The position numbers and the translations under genes were made by a program. Below the pieces are notes generated by a model. That model saw nothing but the letters and a program-made list of their open reading frames with translations. It had not been told where the DNA came from and searched no databases. Shown here piece after piece: positions 24,775 to 32,840 of a stretch of DNA of 39,879 nucleotides. Numbering within the stretch: the stretch's first letter is position 1; every line of letters starts with the position of its first letter. Source of the stretch: Bacteroidales bacterium (lineage in GTDB: Bacteria; Bacteroidota; Bacteroidia; Bacteroidales; Muribaculaceae); the NCBI GenBank assembly GCA_004552485.1, contig SFOH01000010.1:1-39879 (forward strand). Reading direction: 5' to 3'.

Positions 24775-25965
24775 ATGGCACGCAAGCTGCGCGCCCCCGG
24801 CAAATACTATGCCTTCGTCGTCACTTACATAGTGATGCTCAGCGCCTTAGGCTCGTTCATGAACGATATGTACAGCCCGGCGCTGCCCGCGATGTGCAAA
24901 TTCTTCAGCTGCTCGGTTTCGACGGTGCAGATGGGCATCACCATGGGCATGATAGGCCTGGCCTTAGGCCAGTTGGTGCTGGGCCCGCTCAGCGACCGCT
25001 ACGGGCGCCGGCCCGTGCTCGTGGCCTCCGCATCGCTCTTCATCGTGTCCGCCACGGTGTCGATTTTCTCCCCCACAATCGAATTCTTCGTCACATGCCG
25101 CCTCTTCCAGGGCCTTGGTGCCTCGGGCGGATATTTCCTGGCACGCACCATCCCAGCCGACGTCTACACAGGCCGCGGACTGGCCAAGCTCATGGCGCTG
25201 ACGGGCGCCATAAACGGTGTGGCACCGGCATCGGCACCGGTCATCGGCGGTGTCACGGCCGACGCTTTCGGATGGAAAGGCATCTTCGTGGTGCTCATCA
25301 TCTATGCCATCATCGTGCTGGCCCTCTCGCCGATGATGAAAGAGTCGCTGGCGCCGGATGCGCGCTACAAAGGTCAGTGGTGGAAAGCCTTCAAGGGCTA
25401 CATCGTGCTGCTGCGCAACAAGCCGTTCCAGGCGCACACAATCGTTAAAGGTCTGACGCTGGGCCTTCTCTTCGCCTACGTCTCGTCGGCGCCGTTCATC
25501 CTGGAGACACACTATGGCCTGTCGCAGACGGTCTACGGCCTGGTCATCGGCGCCAACTCTGTGTTCGTGGCCCTTGGCTCGATGGTGGCACTGAAATTCC
25601 GACCACTGAAAAAGGCCACCCACTTCGGCTCGATCATCCTGGGCGTGGCCGTGGGCGCGCAGGCGCTGGCCCTGTTCTATATCCACAGCATCTGGGTCTA
25701 TGAGATCTGCGCCATGGCCATGCTCTTCGCCATGGGCCTCATCTTCACCTGCTCCAACACGCTGGCCATGAACGAGGGACGCGAGCGTGCCGGCGAGGCT
25801 TCGGCGCTGCTTGGCGTGGCCGGATACATCGTGGGCGCAATAGCGGCTCCCTGCGTGGGCATCGGCAATCTTCTCCATGCCACAGCCATCACGTTCGTGG
25901 TGCTCACCGCCCTCATCTTCATCTTCGCCGTCATCAGCTACCGCCTGGCGCCCGACCTGAAGTGA
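24775..25965 (+). CDS. MFS transporter, Bcr/CflA drug-resistance type
   Basis: 396 aa from ATG 24775 (MARKLRAPGKYYAFVVTYIVMLSAL); an upstream ATG at 24691 would add a hydrophilic tail that does not fit the family. Twelve hydrophobic segments. SFMNDMYSPALPAMCKFF and LGQLVLGPLSDRYGRRPVLVAS (motif A) and LFQGLGASGGYFLARTIPADVYTGRGLAKLMALTGAINGVAPASAPVIGG (motif C region) are characteristic of the DHA1 Bcr/CflA branch. These export drugs or small metabolites with proton exchange. It ends 10 nt from the convergent rsgA stop. Confidence 0.9.
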   Translation: MARKLRAPGKYYAFVVTYIVMLSALGSFMNDMYSPALPAMCKFFSCSVSTVQMGITMGMIGLALGQLVLGPLSDRYGRRPVLVASASLFIVSATVSIFSPTIEFFVTCRLFQGLGASGGYFLARTIPADVYTGRGLAKLMALTGAINGVAPASAPVIGGVTADAFGWKGIFVVLIIYAIIVLALSPMMKESLAPDARYKGQWWKAFKGYIVLLRNKPFQAHTIVKGLTLGLLFAYVSSAPFILETHYGLSQTVYGLVIGANSVFVALGSMVALKFRPLKKATHFGSIILGVAVGAQALALFYIHSIWVYEICAMAMLFAMGLIFTCSNTLAMNEGRERAGEASALLGVAGYIVGAIAAPCVGIGNLLHATAITFVVLTALIFIFAVISYRLAPDLK

Positions 25966-25975
25966 GGCGCACGGC

Positions 25976-27001
25976 TCAGAATGGCTTACGGTACTTGTCC
26001 GGCGCCTCGTTGTCCTCGAGGATACTGAGGTAAGAGGCGTAGCGCGACTGCGATATGCGGCTGTCTTCCACGGCCTTAAGCACGGCGCATCCCGGCTCGT
26101 GGGTGTGCGTGCAGTCCGAGAAGCGGCACTTCTTGCTCTCACGGAAAATTTCCGGGAAATAGTGGGCCACATGGGCGCGCTCGAAGTCGATGGTACCGAA
26201 GCCGCGGATGCCCGGCGTGTCGATGATGCTGCCGCCGCCGGGGAGGTGGTAAAGCTCTGAGAATGTGGTGGTGTGCATGCCCTGGTCGTGTGCTGCGGAA
26301 ATCTCGGCGGTGCGCGCCGCCACTCCGGGTATGAGGTCGTTGACGATGGTCGACTTGCCCACGCCGGAGTTGCCGGTCAGCAGCGTCACCTTCCCCTGCA
26401 GCTCGGCGCGGAAGGCGTCCATGCCCTCGCCGGTGGCGGCGGAGATGTGCATGACCGGGTAACCTATCGAGCGATAAAGGTATGTGACGGCATCGAGGAG
26501 TTCCATGGCCTCGGGGTCGCCTTCGAGCATGTCTATCTTGTTGATGGCCAGGAGGGCGGGCACGCTGTATGCCTCGGCCGTGGCCAGGAAGCGGTCGATG
26601 AAGGTGGTGGACACGGCGGGATGGGCCAGCGTCACCACGAGCACGGCCAGGTCTACATTGGCGGCGATGATGTGGCTCTCCTTGCTGAGATTGGAGGCGC
26701 GGCGGATGATGTAGTTGCGGCGCGGCGTGATGGCCGTAATCCACGACGTGGCATCGGCGCCCTGCTGCTCGGCTCCTTGGCTGACCGTGACGGTGACATG
26801 GTCGCCTACGGCAACGGGGTTGGTGGTGCGGATGCCGCGGATGCGGAAGTTGCCCTTAACCTTGCACTGGAGCTCCTGCCCGGAGGCGGTCTCGACGATG
26901 TAGTGCGAGCCGGTGTTGCGCACGACGATGCCCTGCACATGCTCGGCCGGAGTGTCTTTCGCTGTCTGCTTCGGCTTCTTCTTGCCGGATGACTTTGCCA
27001 T
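25976..27001 (-). CDS. rsgA: Ribosome small-subunit-dependent GTPase RsgA
   Basis: 341 aa from ATG 27001 (MAKSSGKKKPKQ). The reading frame stays open upstream to 27430, but that part overlaps the Wzi gene and has no family similarity. It has an OB-fold (about 20-95), then a circularly permuted GTPase with G4 NKID (153-156), G1 GNSGVGKS (210-217) and G3 DTPG (261-264), and a zinc knuckle with C292, C297, H299 and C305. RsgA checks and releases maturing 30S subunits in the cytoplasm. Divergent from the Wzi-like gene with 126 nt between the starts. Confidence 0.96.
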   Translation of the reverse strand: MAKSSGKKKPKQTAKDTPAEHVQGIVVRNTGSHYIVETASGQELQCKVKGNFRIRGIRTTNPVAVGDHVTVTVSQGAEQQGADATSWITAITPRRNYIIRRASNLSKESHIIAANVDLAVLVVTLAHPAVSTTFIDRFLATAEAYSVPALLAINKIDMLEGDPEAMELLDAVTYLYRSIGYPVMHISAATGEGMDAFRAELQGKVTLLTGNSGVGKSTIVNDLIPGVAARTAEISAAHDQGMHTTTFSELYHLPGGGSIIDTPGIRGFGTIDFERAHVAHYFPEIFRESKKCRFSDCTHTHEPGCAVLKAVEDSRISQSRYASYLSILEDNEAPDKYRKPF

Positions 27002-27115
27002 TTTCTGTCTCTGTTTTTCTTTTGAACATGTAAAGTTACAACAAATAATCAACACATTTGTCCTCCGCGCGCCAAAAAATCTGCCCGGGAGGTCTGAAAA
27101 CTCAGAAATTATGAT

Positions 27116-27123
27116 TAATTTCG
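27116..27123 (+). promoter_or_regulatory. Probable -7 element of the surface-glycan operon
   Basis: TAATTTCG (one mismatch to TAnnTTTG), only 4 nt before ATG 27128. It argues that translation begins at ATG 27149 or that the transcript is leaderless. Confidence 0.35.
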
Positions 27124-27127
27124 CACC

Positions 27128-28705
27128 ATGAAACTGAATAATAAGCCAATGACACCGAAAATATTCTTGACAGCAGCCCTCGCGGCCCTGTTCTCGGCGG
27201 GCGGATTCGCCCAGGAGACGGAGGTCGTCACTGTCACGGAAACAGTTACGGAAGAGATTCAGCCGGCCGAGCCGAAGCCCGACAGCGTGTACACGTGGAT
27301 GGGACAGGCCGCGGTCACGTGGAGCTCGTCGCACACCCCGCTGTGGCTCACCTCCAACCGCTACGGCCTCAGCTCCGTGAGCTCCAACAACGGCTATGTG
27401 CGCGCCGGATTCTTCAAAAAAATGACCCACGAAAAACGCTTCTCGTGGGGCGCCGGCGTCGACCTGGTGGCACCCTGGAATTTCTCATCGAACTTCATCA
27501 TCCAGCAGCTCTACGCCCAGATCCGCTACCGCTCGCTCGAGCTGACCGTGGGCTCGAAAGAGCGCACCCTCGACATCGTGGACAACGAGCTGAGCTCGGG
27601 CGACCTCACCTTCTCCGCCAACGCACGCCCCATTCCGCAGGTGTTCATCTCCATGCCCAACTATGAGTTCGTGCCCGGCACCAAGCGCTGGCTCGCCGCC
27701 AAGGGCTTCTTCGGCATCGGCATGTTCACCGACTGGCGATGGCAGGAGCACCATGTGGTGAAGAACGGCAAATGGCAGGAGCACGTGCTCTACGCCTCGA
27801 AAGGCCTGATGCTGCGCGTGGGCGACCCCGAGCGCCATCCTCTCACATTTGAGGGCGGCCTCGAGATGGGTACCACGATGGGCGGTACCGTCCACTATTA
27901 CAACACCACCGACAAGAAGATGGACGTCATCAAGATGCCCCACGACTTCAAAAACATCTGCAAGGCTATCATCGGTCTCAGCGGCGGCGACAGCGACGAC
28001 CCCAAACAATGGGGCGAGCGCGCCAACGCCTACGGCAACACCGTGGGCCAGTGGTCGGCGGCCCTCACGCTCAAGCCCGCCGCTTGGAACGGCTGGAGCA
28101 TCCGCCAGTATTTCGAGCATTATTTCGAGGACCACTCCATGATGTTCTTCGACTACATGTGGAAAGACATGCTGCTCGGCACCGTCATTGAGTTCCCCAA
28201 GAACCCGTTCGTCGACAAGTTCCTCTATGAGTATCTCGGCATGAAAGACCAGGCAGGACCCATTTTTAATGACACAAACGACAAGTTTCCCGAGCAGGTC
28301 AGCGGCTCGGACGGCTACTATAACCACAACATCTACCCAGGCGGCTGGGGCCACTGGGGCATGGGCATGGGCAATCCCCTGCTTGTCAGCCCGATATACA
28401 ATAAAAACCGCAGCTTAACCTTCAAGCACAACCGCGTTAAGGCCCACCATTTCGGCATCAGCGGCACGCCCTGCGACCTCTTCCACTACCGCGTGCTCAT
28501 GACATACAACCGCAGCTGGGGAACGTACGACGAACCGACGAACCACGTCATGCACGACTTCAGCTGGCTCATCGACGCCACCTTCTCCCCGCAGAAATGG
28601 GACGGCTGGAAAATCGGCCTCAGCATCGCCGGCGACACCGGAAGCCTCATGGGCAAGAGCACCGGCGCAATGTTAACTTTAACGAAAACAGGATGGATAC
28701 ACTGA
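27128..28705 (+). CDS. Wzi-like capsule assembly outer-membrane protein
   Basis: 525 aa; a second ATG at 27149 (MTPKIFLTAALAALFSAGGFAQ) gives a cleaner signal peptide. After a short T/V/E-rich region the protein is a run of amphipathic beta strands with many aromatic residues, as expected of a Wzi-type 18-strand barrel. It includes HTPLWLTSNRYGLSS, the segment typical of Bacteroidetes Wzi homologues, and ends in an aromatic-histidine tail (TKTGWIH). Wzi proteins bind capsule or exopolysaccharide at the cell surface. It is the first gene of a packed run ending in nonulosonic acid synthesis genes; the next gene overlaps it by 13 nt. Confidence 0.8.
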   Translation: MKLNNKPMTPKIFLTAALAALFSAGGFAQETEVVTVTETVTEEIQPAEPKPDSVYTWMGQAAVTWSSSHTPLWLTSNRYGLSSVSSNNGYVRAGFFKKMTHEKRFSWGAGVDLVAPWNFSSNFIIQQLYAQIRYRSLELTVGSKERTLDIVDNELSSGDLTFSANARPIPQVFISMPNYEFVPGTKRWLAAKGFFGIGMFTDWRWQEHHVVKNGKWQEHVLYASKGLMLRVGDPERHPLTFEGGLEMGTTMGGTVHYYNTTDKKMDVIKMPHDFKNICKAIIGLSGGDSDDPKQWGERANAYGNTVGQWSAALTLKPAAWNGWSIRQYFEHYFEDHSMMFFDYMWKDMLLGTVIEFPKNPFVDKFLYEYLGMKDQAGPIFNDTNDKFPEQVSGSDGYYNHNIYPGGWGHWGMGMGNPLLVSPIYNKNRSLTFKHNRVKAHHFGISGTPCDLFHYRVLMTYNRSWGTYDEPTNHVMHDFSWLIDATFSPQKWDGWKIGLSIAGDTGSLMGKSTGAMLTLTKTGWIH

Positions 28706-29190
28706 CCAATACCAAGGCAGCGCTTCACAACAAACGCCTGCCGCATAAGACTTTACGGGGCTGCGCGGCCTTCTTCGCCGCCCTCCTCGCCGTGTTCGTA
28801 CTCTCCACCTCCGCATGCCGCGAACTGCCCCTCGACGGCGACCTGGCCGGACAGTGGAAACTCACGCAGATTCAGTTCCCCGACGGCACGGTAGTCACCG
28901 CCGACGAGACAGATGTGCACTATCGATTCTACCGTCACCTCGGCACATTCTTCTCTGTCAAGTACGGTTCTTTCAAGGCCAACATCGACTACAACTACCC
29001 CAAACTTGTGATGGACTTTGCGGCCGGCGTAGGCTATTACCCACGTGCCTTCGGCATCATTCCTCCCGAGGACTACAAACCTGCCGAAGGGACGCCCATG
29101 GTCGTCACATACACCATCTCCAAACTCTCCTCGAGCCACCTGGAGATGACCTCCGACCAGGGCGTAACCATCATCGCGCGCAAGTTCTGA
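28693..29190 (+). CDS. Lipocalin-like lipoprotein
   Basis: 165 aa from ATG 28693, which overlaps the end of the Wzi gene by 13 nt and indicates translational coupling. A long signal sequence leads to a loose lipobox STSAC (C42). The mature part begins with LAGQWKLTQIQFPDGT, the entry strand of many Bacteroidetes lipocalin-like proteins, and continues as a small beta barrel (VHYRFYRHLGTFFSVKYGSF, VVTYTISKLSSSHLEMTSDQG). Ligand and function unknown; the position suggests a role at the envelope together with the Wzi protein. Confidence 0.7.
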   Translation: MDTLTNTKAALHNKRLPHKTLRGCAAFFAALLAVFVLSTSACRELPLDGDLAGQWKLTQIQFPDGTVVTADETDVHYRFYRHLGTFFSVKYGSFKANIDYNYPKLVMDFAAGVGYYPRAFGIIPPEDYKPAEGTPMVVTYTISKLSSSHLEMTSDQGVTIIARKF

Positions 29191-29231
29191 GCACACTTCT
29201 TTAGTAAAATCTATAAAACCCATAACGCATT

Positions 29232-29729
29232 ATGAGAAAAGCAATTATCTCCCTTCTGATGGCCGTGGCAATTGTCTGCACAGCCATTGCTGAACTTCCC
29301 ATCACCAAAGTCGACAAAATTGCCCCCACTGAAGAAATCTTCATGGACATGGCCGTCTCCGCCGCCAAGAAAGCCAAACAGGCGAAAGGCCTGCCCTGCG
29401 GCGCCGTCATCATACTCAACAATGCCTTCCGCTCTGCCGGAACCGCCGACGCCACCGCCACCGCCGAGCAGAACGCCATCGCCAAAGCCGCTCTGCCCTC
29501 GCTGGAGAATGCCATCATCTTCACCGTCAACGAGCCCACCACCGAGGCCTACAACGACATCTGCCGCTTCGGCGCCGAGTCCGTTGTCTTCGTGAACGGC
29601 CGCGATGACGTGGTTGCCGCCGGCATCTACCCCGCCAGCGCCTACGACGACTCGAAGATCGACACCACCCTCACACAGGTGCCCCTCAAGCAAATCTCCT
29701 TCGCCGAGGCCGCTTCCCTGCTCAAGTGA
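29232..29729 (+). CDS. Exported deaminase-fold protein lacking zinc ligands
   Basis: 165 aa with a signal peptide (MRKAIISLLMAVAIVCTAIA). The mature part follows the CMP/guanine deaminase pattern closely: AVSAAKKAKQAKGLPCGAVIILNN corresponds to the start of the fold, and TATAEQNAIAKA to the HAE helix. However, the zinc histidine is T77 (TAE instead of HAE), and the PCxxC helix is replaced by EPTTEAYNDICRFGAESVVF with neither cysteine in place. The proton-shuttling E79 is kept. A classical deaminase reaction is therefore unlikely; a binding role is possible. The stop overlaps the start of the next gene (TGATG). Confidence 0.65.
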   Translation: MRKAIISLLMAVAIVCTAIAELPITKVDKIAPTEEIFMDMAVSAAKKAKQAKGLPCGAVIILNNAFRSAGTADATATAEQNAIAKAALPSLENAIIFTVNEPTTEAYNDICRFGAESVVFVNGRDDVVAAGIYPASAYDDSKIDTTLTQVPLKQISFAEAASLLK

Positions 29730-30931
29730 TGCCTTACCGCATTACCATCCTCACCGGAACACGCGCTGACTGGGGCATCCTCACGCCGCTGGCCCAGGCC
29801 CTCCGTAACCGCACGGACGTGGCTCTCTCCATTGTGGCCACGAACATGCACCTGTCCGAGCGCCACGGCATGACCGTCAACGAGATTCTCCGCGCCGGAT
29901 TTGCCGTGGACCGTCGTGTGCCCATGCCGATTGTCACCGACAGCCCCGTCGAGCGCATCCACGCCATGGCGCAGTGCATGAACGGCATGGCCAATGCGCT
30001 CACCGAGTTGCGCCCCAACGCCGTCATCATCCTCGGCGACCGCTTCGAGATGCTCGCTTCGGCCTCAGCAGCCGCGATGCTCCGTATTCCTATAATACAC
30101 ATCGCCGGCGGCACCGTCTCCTTCGGTGCCGTCGACGACTCCATCCGCCACGCCATCACCAAGCTGGCATCGCTCCACCTCACCGAGACCGAGGAGCACC
30201 GCCGCCGCGTCGTCCAGATGGGCGAAGACCCCGCCCGCGTGGTCACCTGCGGCGCCCTCGGCGTCTGGAACATCATGCACCGGCCGCTGCTCACCGAGGA
30301 CGAGCTGGCGCAGGCCCTCGGCGGCTTCCGCGTCACCCGCGACCGCACCATCCTGGCCACATACCACCCCGCCACGCTCGACAACGTGCCGCCCGCCGAC
30401 TCCTTCCGCCAGCTGCTCATCGCCCTCGACCGCTTCCCCGACCACAACGTCCTCTTCTCCGGCGCCAACAACGACGCCGGCGGCATGGCCATCAACGCCA
30501 TGATCGAGGTGTATGCCGCCGCCAACCCCACGCGCGTCAAAGCCGTGAAGACGCTGGGCATGGAGCTTATTATCAGCACCATGCGCCACTCCGCCGTCTT
30601 CGTCGGCAACAGCTCGAGCGGCATCGTGGAGGCTCCGTCGGCCGGCATCCCCACCGTCGACATCGGCAACCGCCAGGCCGGTCGCCAGCGCGCCGCCTCG
30701 GTGATACACTGTCCCGACGACGCCGACTCCATCGAGGCCGCCATACGCCGCGCCCTCTCGCCCGAGATGCAGGAGCTGGCCGCACGCCGCGAGAGCCCGT
30801 ACTATCACGAGAACACGCGCACAATCATGGTCGACGCCATCATGCGCTTCCTCGCCGACCTCGCCGACGGCCACGCCAACAAAACATTCTATGACGTGGA
30901 CTTCGCCTGTCCGCCCGCATCATCCAACTGA
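29729..30931 (+). CDS. legG: UDP/GDP-sugar 2-epimerase, hydrolysing (NeuC/LegG type)
   Basis: 400 aa from ATG 29729, overlapping the previous stop by one base; a GTG directly before is less likely. Family signatures: ILTGTRADWG at the N-terminus, LGDRFEMLASASAA, IPIIHIAGGTVSFGAVDDSIRHAITKLASLHL, and the nucleotide-binding VFVGNSSSGIVEAPSAGIPTVDIGNRQAGRQRA. The enzyme removes UDP or GDP and inverts C2 of an N-acetylated sugar to give the mannosamine-type precursor of sialic, legionaminic or related acids. The PtmE-like enzyme two genes on suggests a GDP-linked (legionaminic) route, so LegG is favoured over NeuC. No synthase (NeuB/LegI) is in the window. Confidence 0.85.
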   Translation: MPYRITILTGTRADWGILTPLAQALRNRTDVALSIVATNMHLSERHGMTVNEILRAGFAVDRRVPMPIVTDSPVERIHAMAQCMNGMANALTELRPNAVIILGDRFEMLASASAAAMLRIPIIHIAGGTVSFGAVDDSIRHAITKLASLHLTETEEHRRRVVQMGEDPARVVTCGALGVWNIMHRPLLTEDELAQALGGFRVTRDRTILATYHPATLDNVPPADSFRQLLIALDRFPDHNVLFSGANNDAGGMAINAMIEVYAAANPTRVKAVKTLGMELIISTMRHSAVFVGNSSSGIVEAPSAGIPTVDIGNRQAGRQRAASVIHCPDDADSIEAAIRRALSPEMQELAARRESPYYHENTRTIMVDAIMRFLADLADGHANKTFYDVDFACPPASSN

Positions 30932-30949
30932 CACTCAAACCGTTATCCC

Positions 30950-31672
30950 ATGGCAGCAGAACGCCCGCTCTTCATTATACCCGCCCGCGGCGGCAGCAAA
31001 GGCATACCCCACAAGAACATCCGGGAGCTGTGCGGCAAGCCGCTGGTGATGTATGCCGTCGACGCTGCACGCGCCCTCTGCGCCGACACCGCGCGCATCA
31101 TACTCAGCACCGACGACGAGGCCATCGCCGACGTGGTGCGCGCCCACGGCCTCCCCGTCCCCTACATGCGTCCCGCCGAGCTGGCCACGGACACGGCCGG
31201 CTCGCGCGAGTTCATGCTCGACGCCATGGACTGGGCTGACGCTCAGGGCATTGACTATGACGCCGTGGTGCTCCTCCAGCCCACGTCGCCCTTCCGCACG
31301 GCCACCCACGTGCGCGAGGCCATGGCACTCTATCGCCCCGACCTCGACATGGTGGTCAGCGTTTGCCCCGCCGCATCAAACCCCTATTACACCTGCTACG
31401 AGACCGGCGGCGACCCCGACGGATTCCTCCACATCTCCAAAGGCGACGGCATGTACACACGCCGCCAGGACTGCCCGCCCGTCTGGGAATACAACGGCGC
31501 CGTCTACGTCATCAACCCCGATAGCCTGCGCCGGCAGCCGATGGGCGCCTTCCGCCGACGCCTACCCTACCCCATGAGCCGCGAGGACTCCACAGACCTG
31601 GACACGCCCCTCGACTGGCTCGTGGCCGAGACAATCATGGCCCAACGCAAAACCTGTGAACACAATGACTGA
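30950..31672 (+). CDS. legF: CMP-nonulosonic acid cytidylyltransferase (NeuA/LegF type)
   Basis: 240 aa. The N-terminal CTP loop is FIIPARGGSKGIPHKNIRELCGKPL (residues about 8-32), followed by IILSTDDEAIADV, VLLQPTSPFRTATHVREAM and VWEYNGAVYVIN, as in CMP-sialate and CMP-legionaminate synthetases. It activates a nine-carbon acid with CTP for transfer to surface glycans. It begins 18 nt after the epimerase gene and its 3' end overlaps the next gene by 8 nt. Which acid is used (legionaminic, sialic or pseudaminic) cannot be decided from this sequence alone. Confidence 0.87.
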   Translation: MAAERPLFIIPARGGSKGIPHKNIRELCGKPLVMYAVDAARALCADTARIILSTDDEAIADVVRAHGLPVPYMRPAELATDTAGSREFMLDAMDWADAQGIDYDAVVLLQPTSPFRTATHVREAMALYRPDLDMVVSVCPAASNPYYTCYETGGDPDGFLHISKGDGMYTRRQDCPPVWEYNGAVYVINPDSLRRQPMGAFRRRLPYPMSREDSTDLDTPLDWLVAETIMAQRKTCEHND

Positions 31673-32744
31673 CATCTCTCTCCACACCATCAACGCCGAC
31701 GCCCCGCTGCTCGAGGCGCTGGCACGCCTCAACCGCCTCTCCGGAGGACCCATGACGCTCTTTGTCCAAAACCTTGGCGGACGCGTAACCGGCTCGGTAA
31801 CAGACGGTGACATACGCCGTGCACTGCTTCGCGGAGTGTGCGTCACCGACCCCGTCTCGCGCGCCATGAACACCTCCTTCCATGCCCTCGAGGCCCACGG
31901 CGACGCCCACGAGAACGTGCTGCGGCTCCGCGATATGCGCCTCAGCGGCATCGTCCTGGCACCCGTACTCGACAGCGAGGGACGGATAACCGAGATCATC
32001 GACCTGCGCGTCACCGCCTCGCGCCTCCCCATCGGCGCCGTCCTCATGGCCGGCGGCAAGGGCGAGCGCCTGCGTCCCATGACCCTCACCACCCCCAAAC
32101 CGCTCCTCAAAATCGACGGCAAAGCCATCATCGACTACAACGTGGAAGCCCTCGCCGCCGCCGGCGTCACCGACGTCACCGTCATCGCACGCTACCTCGC
32201 CGAGCAACTCTACGACCACTTCGCCCGGCCCATCGCCGGCCTCAACGTGCGCGTACTCACCGAGGACAAGCCCCTCGGTACCATCGGCGGCGCACGTATG
32301 GCCCTCTCCCGCGACACCGCCACCGAGCACACACTGGTCATGAACTCCGACCTGCTCACAACCGTCTCTTTCGAGGACATGTACCTGCGCCACGTCGAAG
32401 AAAATGCCGACGTCTCCGTCGCAGTCCTCCCATACACCCTCAGCGTCCCCTACGCCATCCTCTCCACCGACAACAACGGCTGCGTCACCTCGATCGAGGA
32501 AAAGCCCACCTACACATACTTCGCCAACGCCGGCATCTACATCTTTCGCAACACAGTCCTGCTCTCCATGGCCGAAGACACCCACATGGACGCCACCGAC
32601 CTGATAGAGAGCGTGATATCCCGCGGCGGCAAAGTCGTCTGCCACCCCGTCAACGGCACATGGATCGACATCGGCGCCCCCGCCGACTTCCAGCGCGCCT
32701 CCGAAATGATGCGCCACCACCGCGACCTCAGCGCCCGCCGCTGA
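31665..32744 (+). CDS. ptmE: CBS-nucleotidyltransferase, PtmE-like
   Basis: 359 aa from ATG 31665, overlapping the previous stop; a GTG at 31656 adds three residues. A pair of CBS domains (about 1-118, including GSVTDGDIRRALLRG and LRDMRLSGIVLAPVLDSEG) precedes a sugar-phosphate nucleotidyltransferase with GAVLMAGGKGERLRPMTLTTPKPLLKIDGK and TEDKPLGTIGGARMAL. This architecture is that of Campylobacter PtmE, the glucosamine-1-phosphate guanylyltransferase of legionaminic acid synthesis. With LegG and LegF upstream it gives three steps of that pathway. After it, 96 nt without a gene precede obg. Confidence 0.83.
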   Translation: MTDISLHTINADAPLLEALARLNRLSGGPMTLFVQNLGGRVTGSVTDGDIRRALLRGVCVTDPVSRAMNTSFHALEAHGDAHENVLRLRDMRLSGIVLAPVLDSEGRITEIIDLRVTASRLPIGAVLMAGGKGERLRPMTLTTPKPLLKIDGKAIIDYNVEALAAAGVTDVTVIARYLAEQLYDHFARPIAGLNVRVLTEDKPLGTIGGARMALSRDTATEHTLVMNSDLLTTVSFEDMYLRHVEENADVSVAVLPYTLSVPYAILSTDNNGCVTSIEEKPTYTYFANAGIYIFRNTVLLSMAEDTHMDATDLIESVISRGGKVVCHPVNGTWIDIGAPADFQRASEMMRHHRDLSARR

Positions 32745-32840
32745 ACCCCGGCGCCCCTCCGCGCGTTATCATTACGGCGCCGATGCTTCCCCGAGCCTCG
32801 CTGCCGCCCCACATAACCGACATAAAAACACAATCACGCC

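Noticed and set aside
27002..27430. N-terminal extension of RsgA
   Set aside because: The frame is open but overlaps the Wzi gene antisense and has no similarity to RsgA; MAKSSGKKK at 27001 is a normal start.
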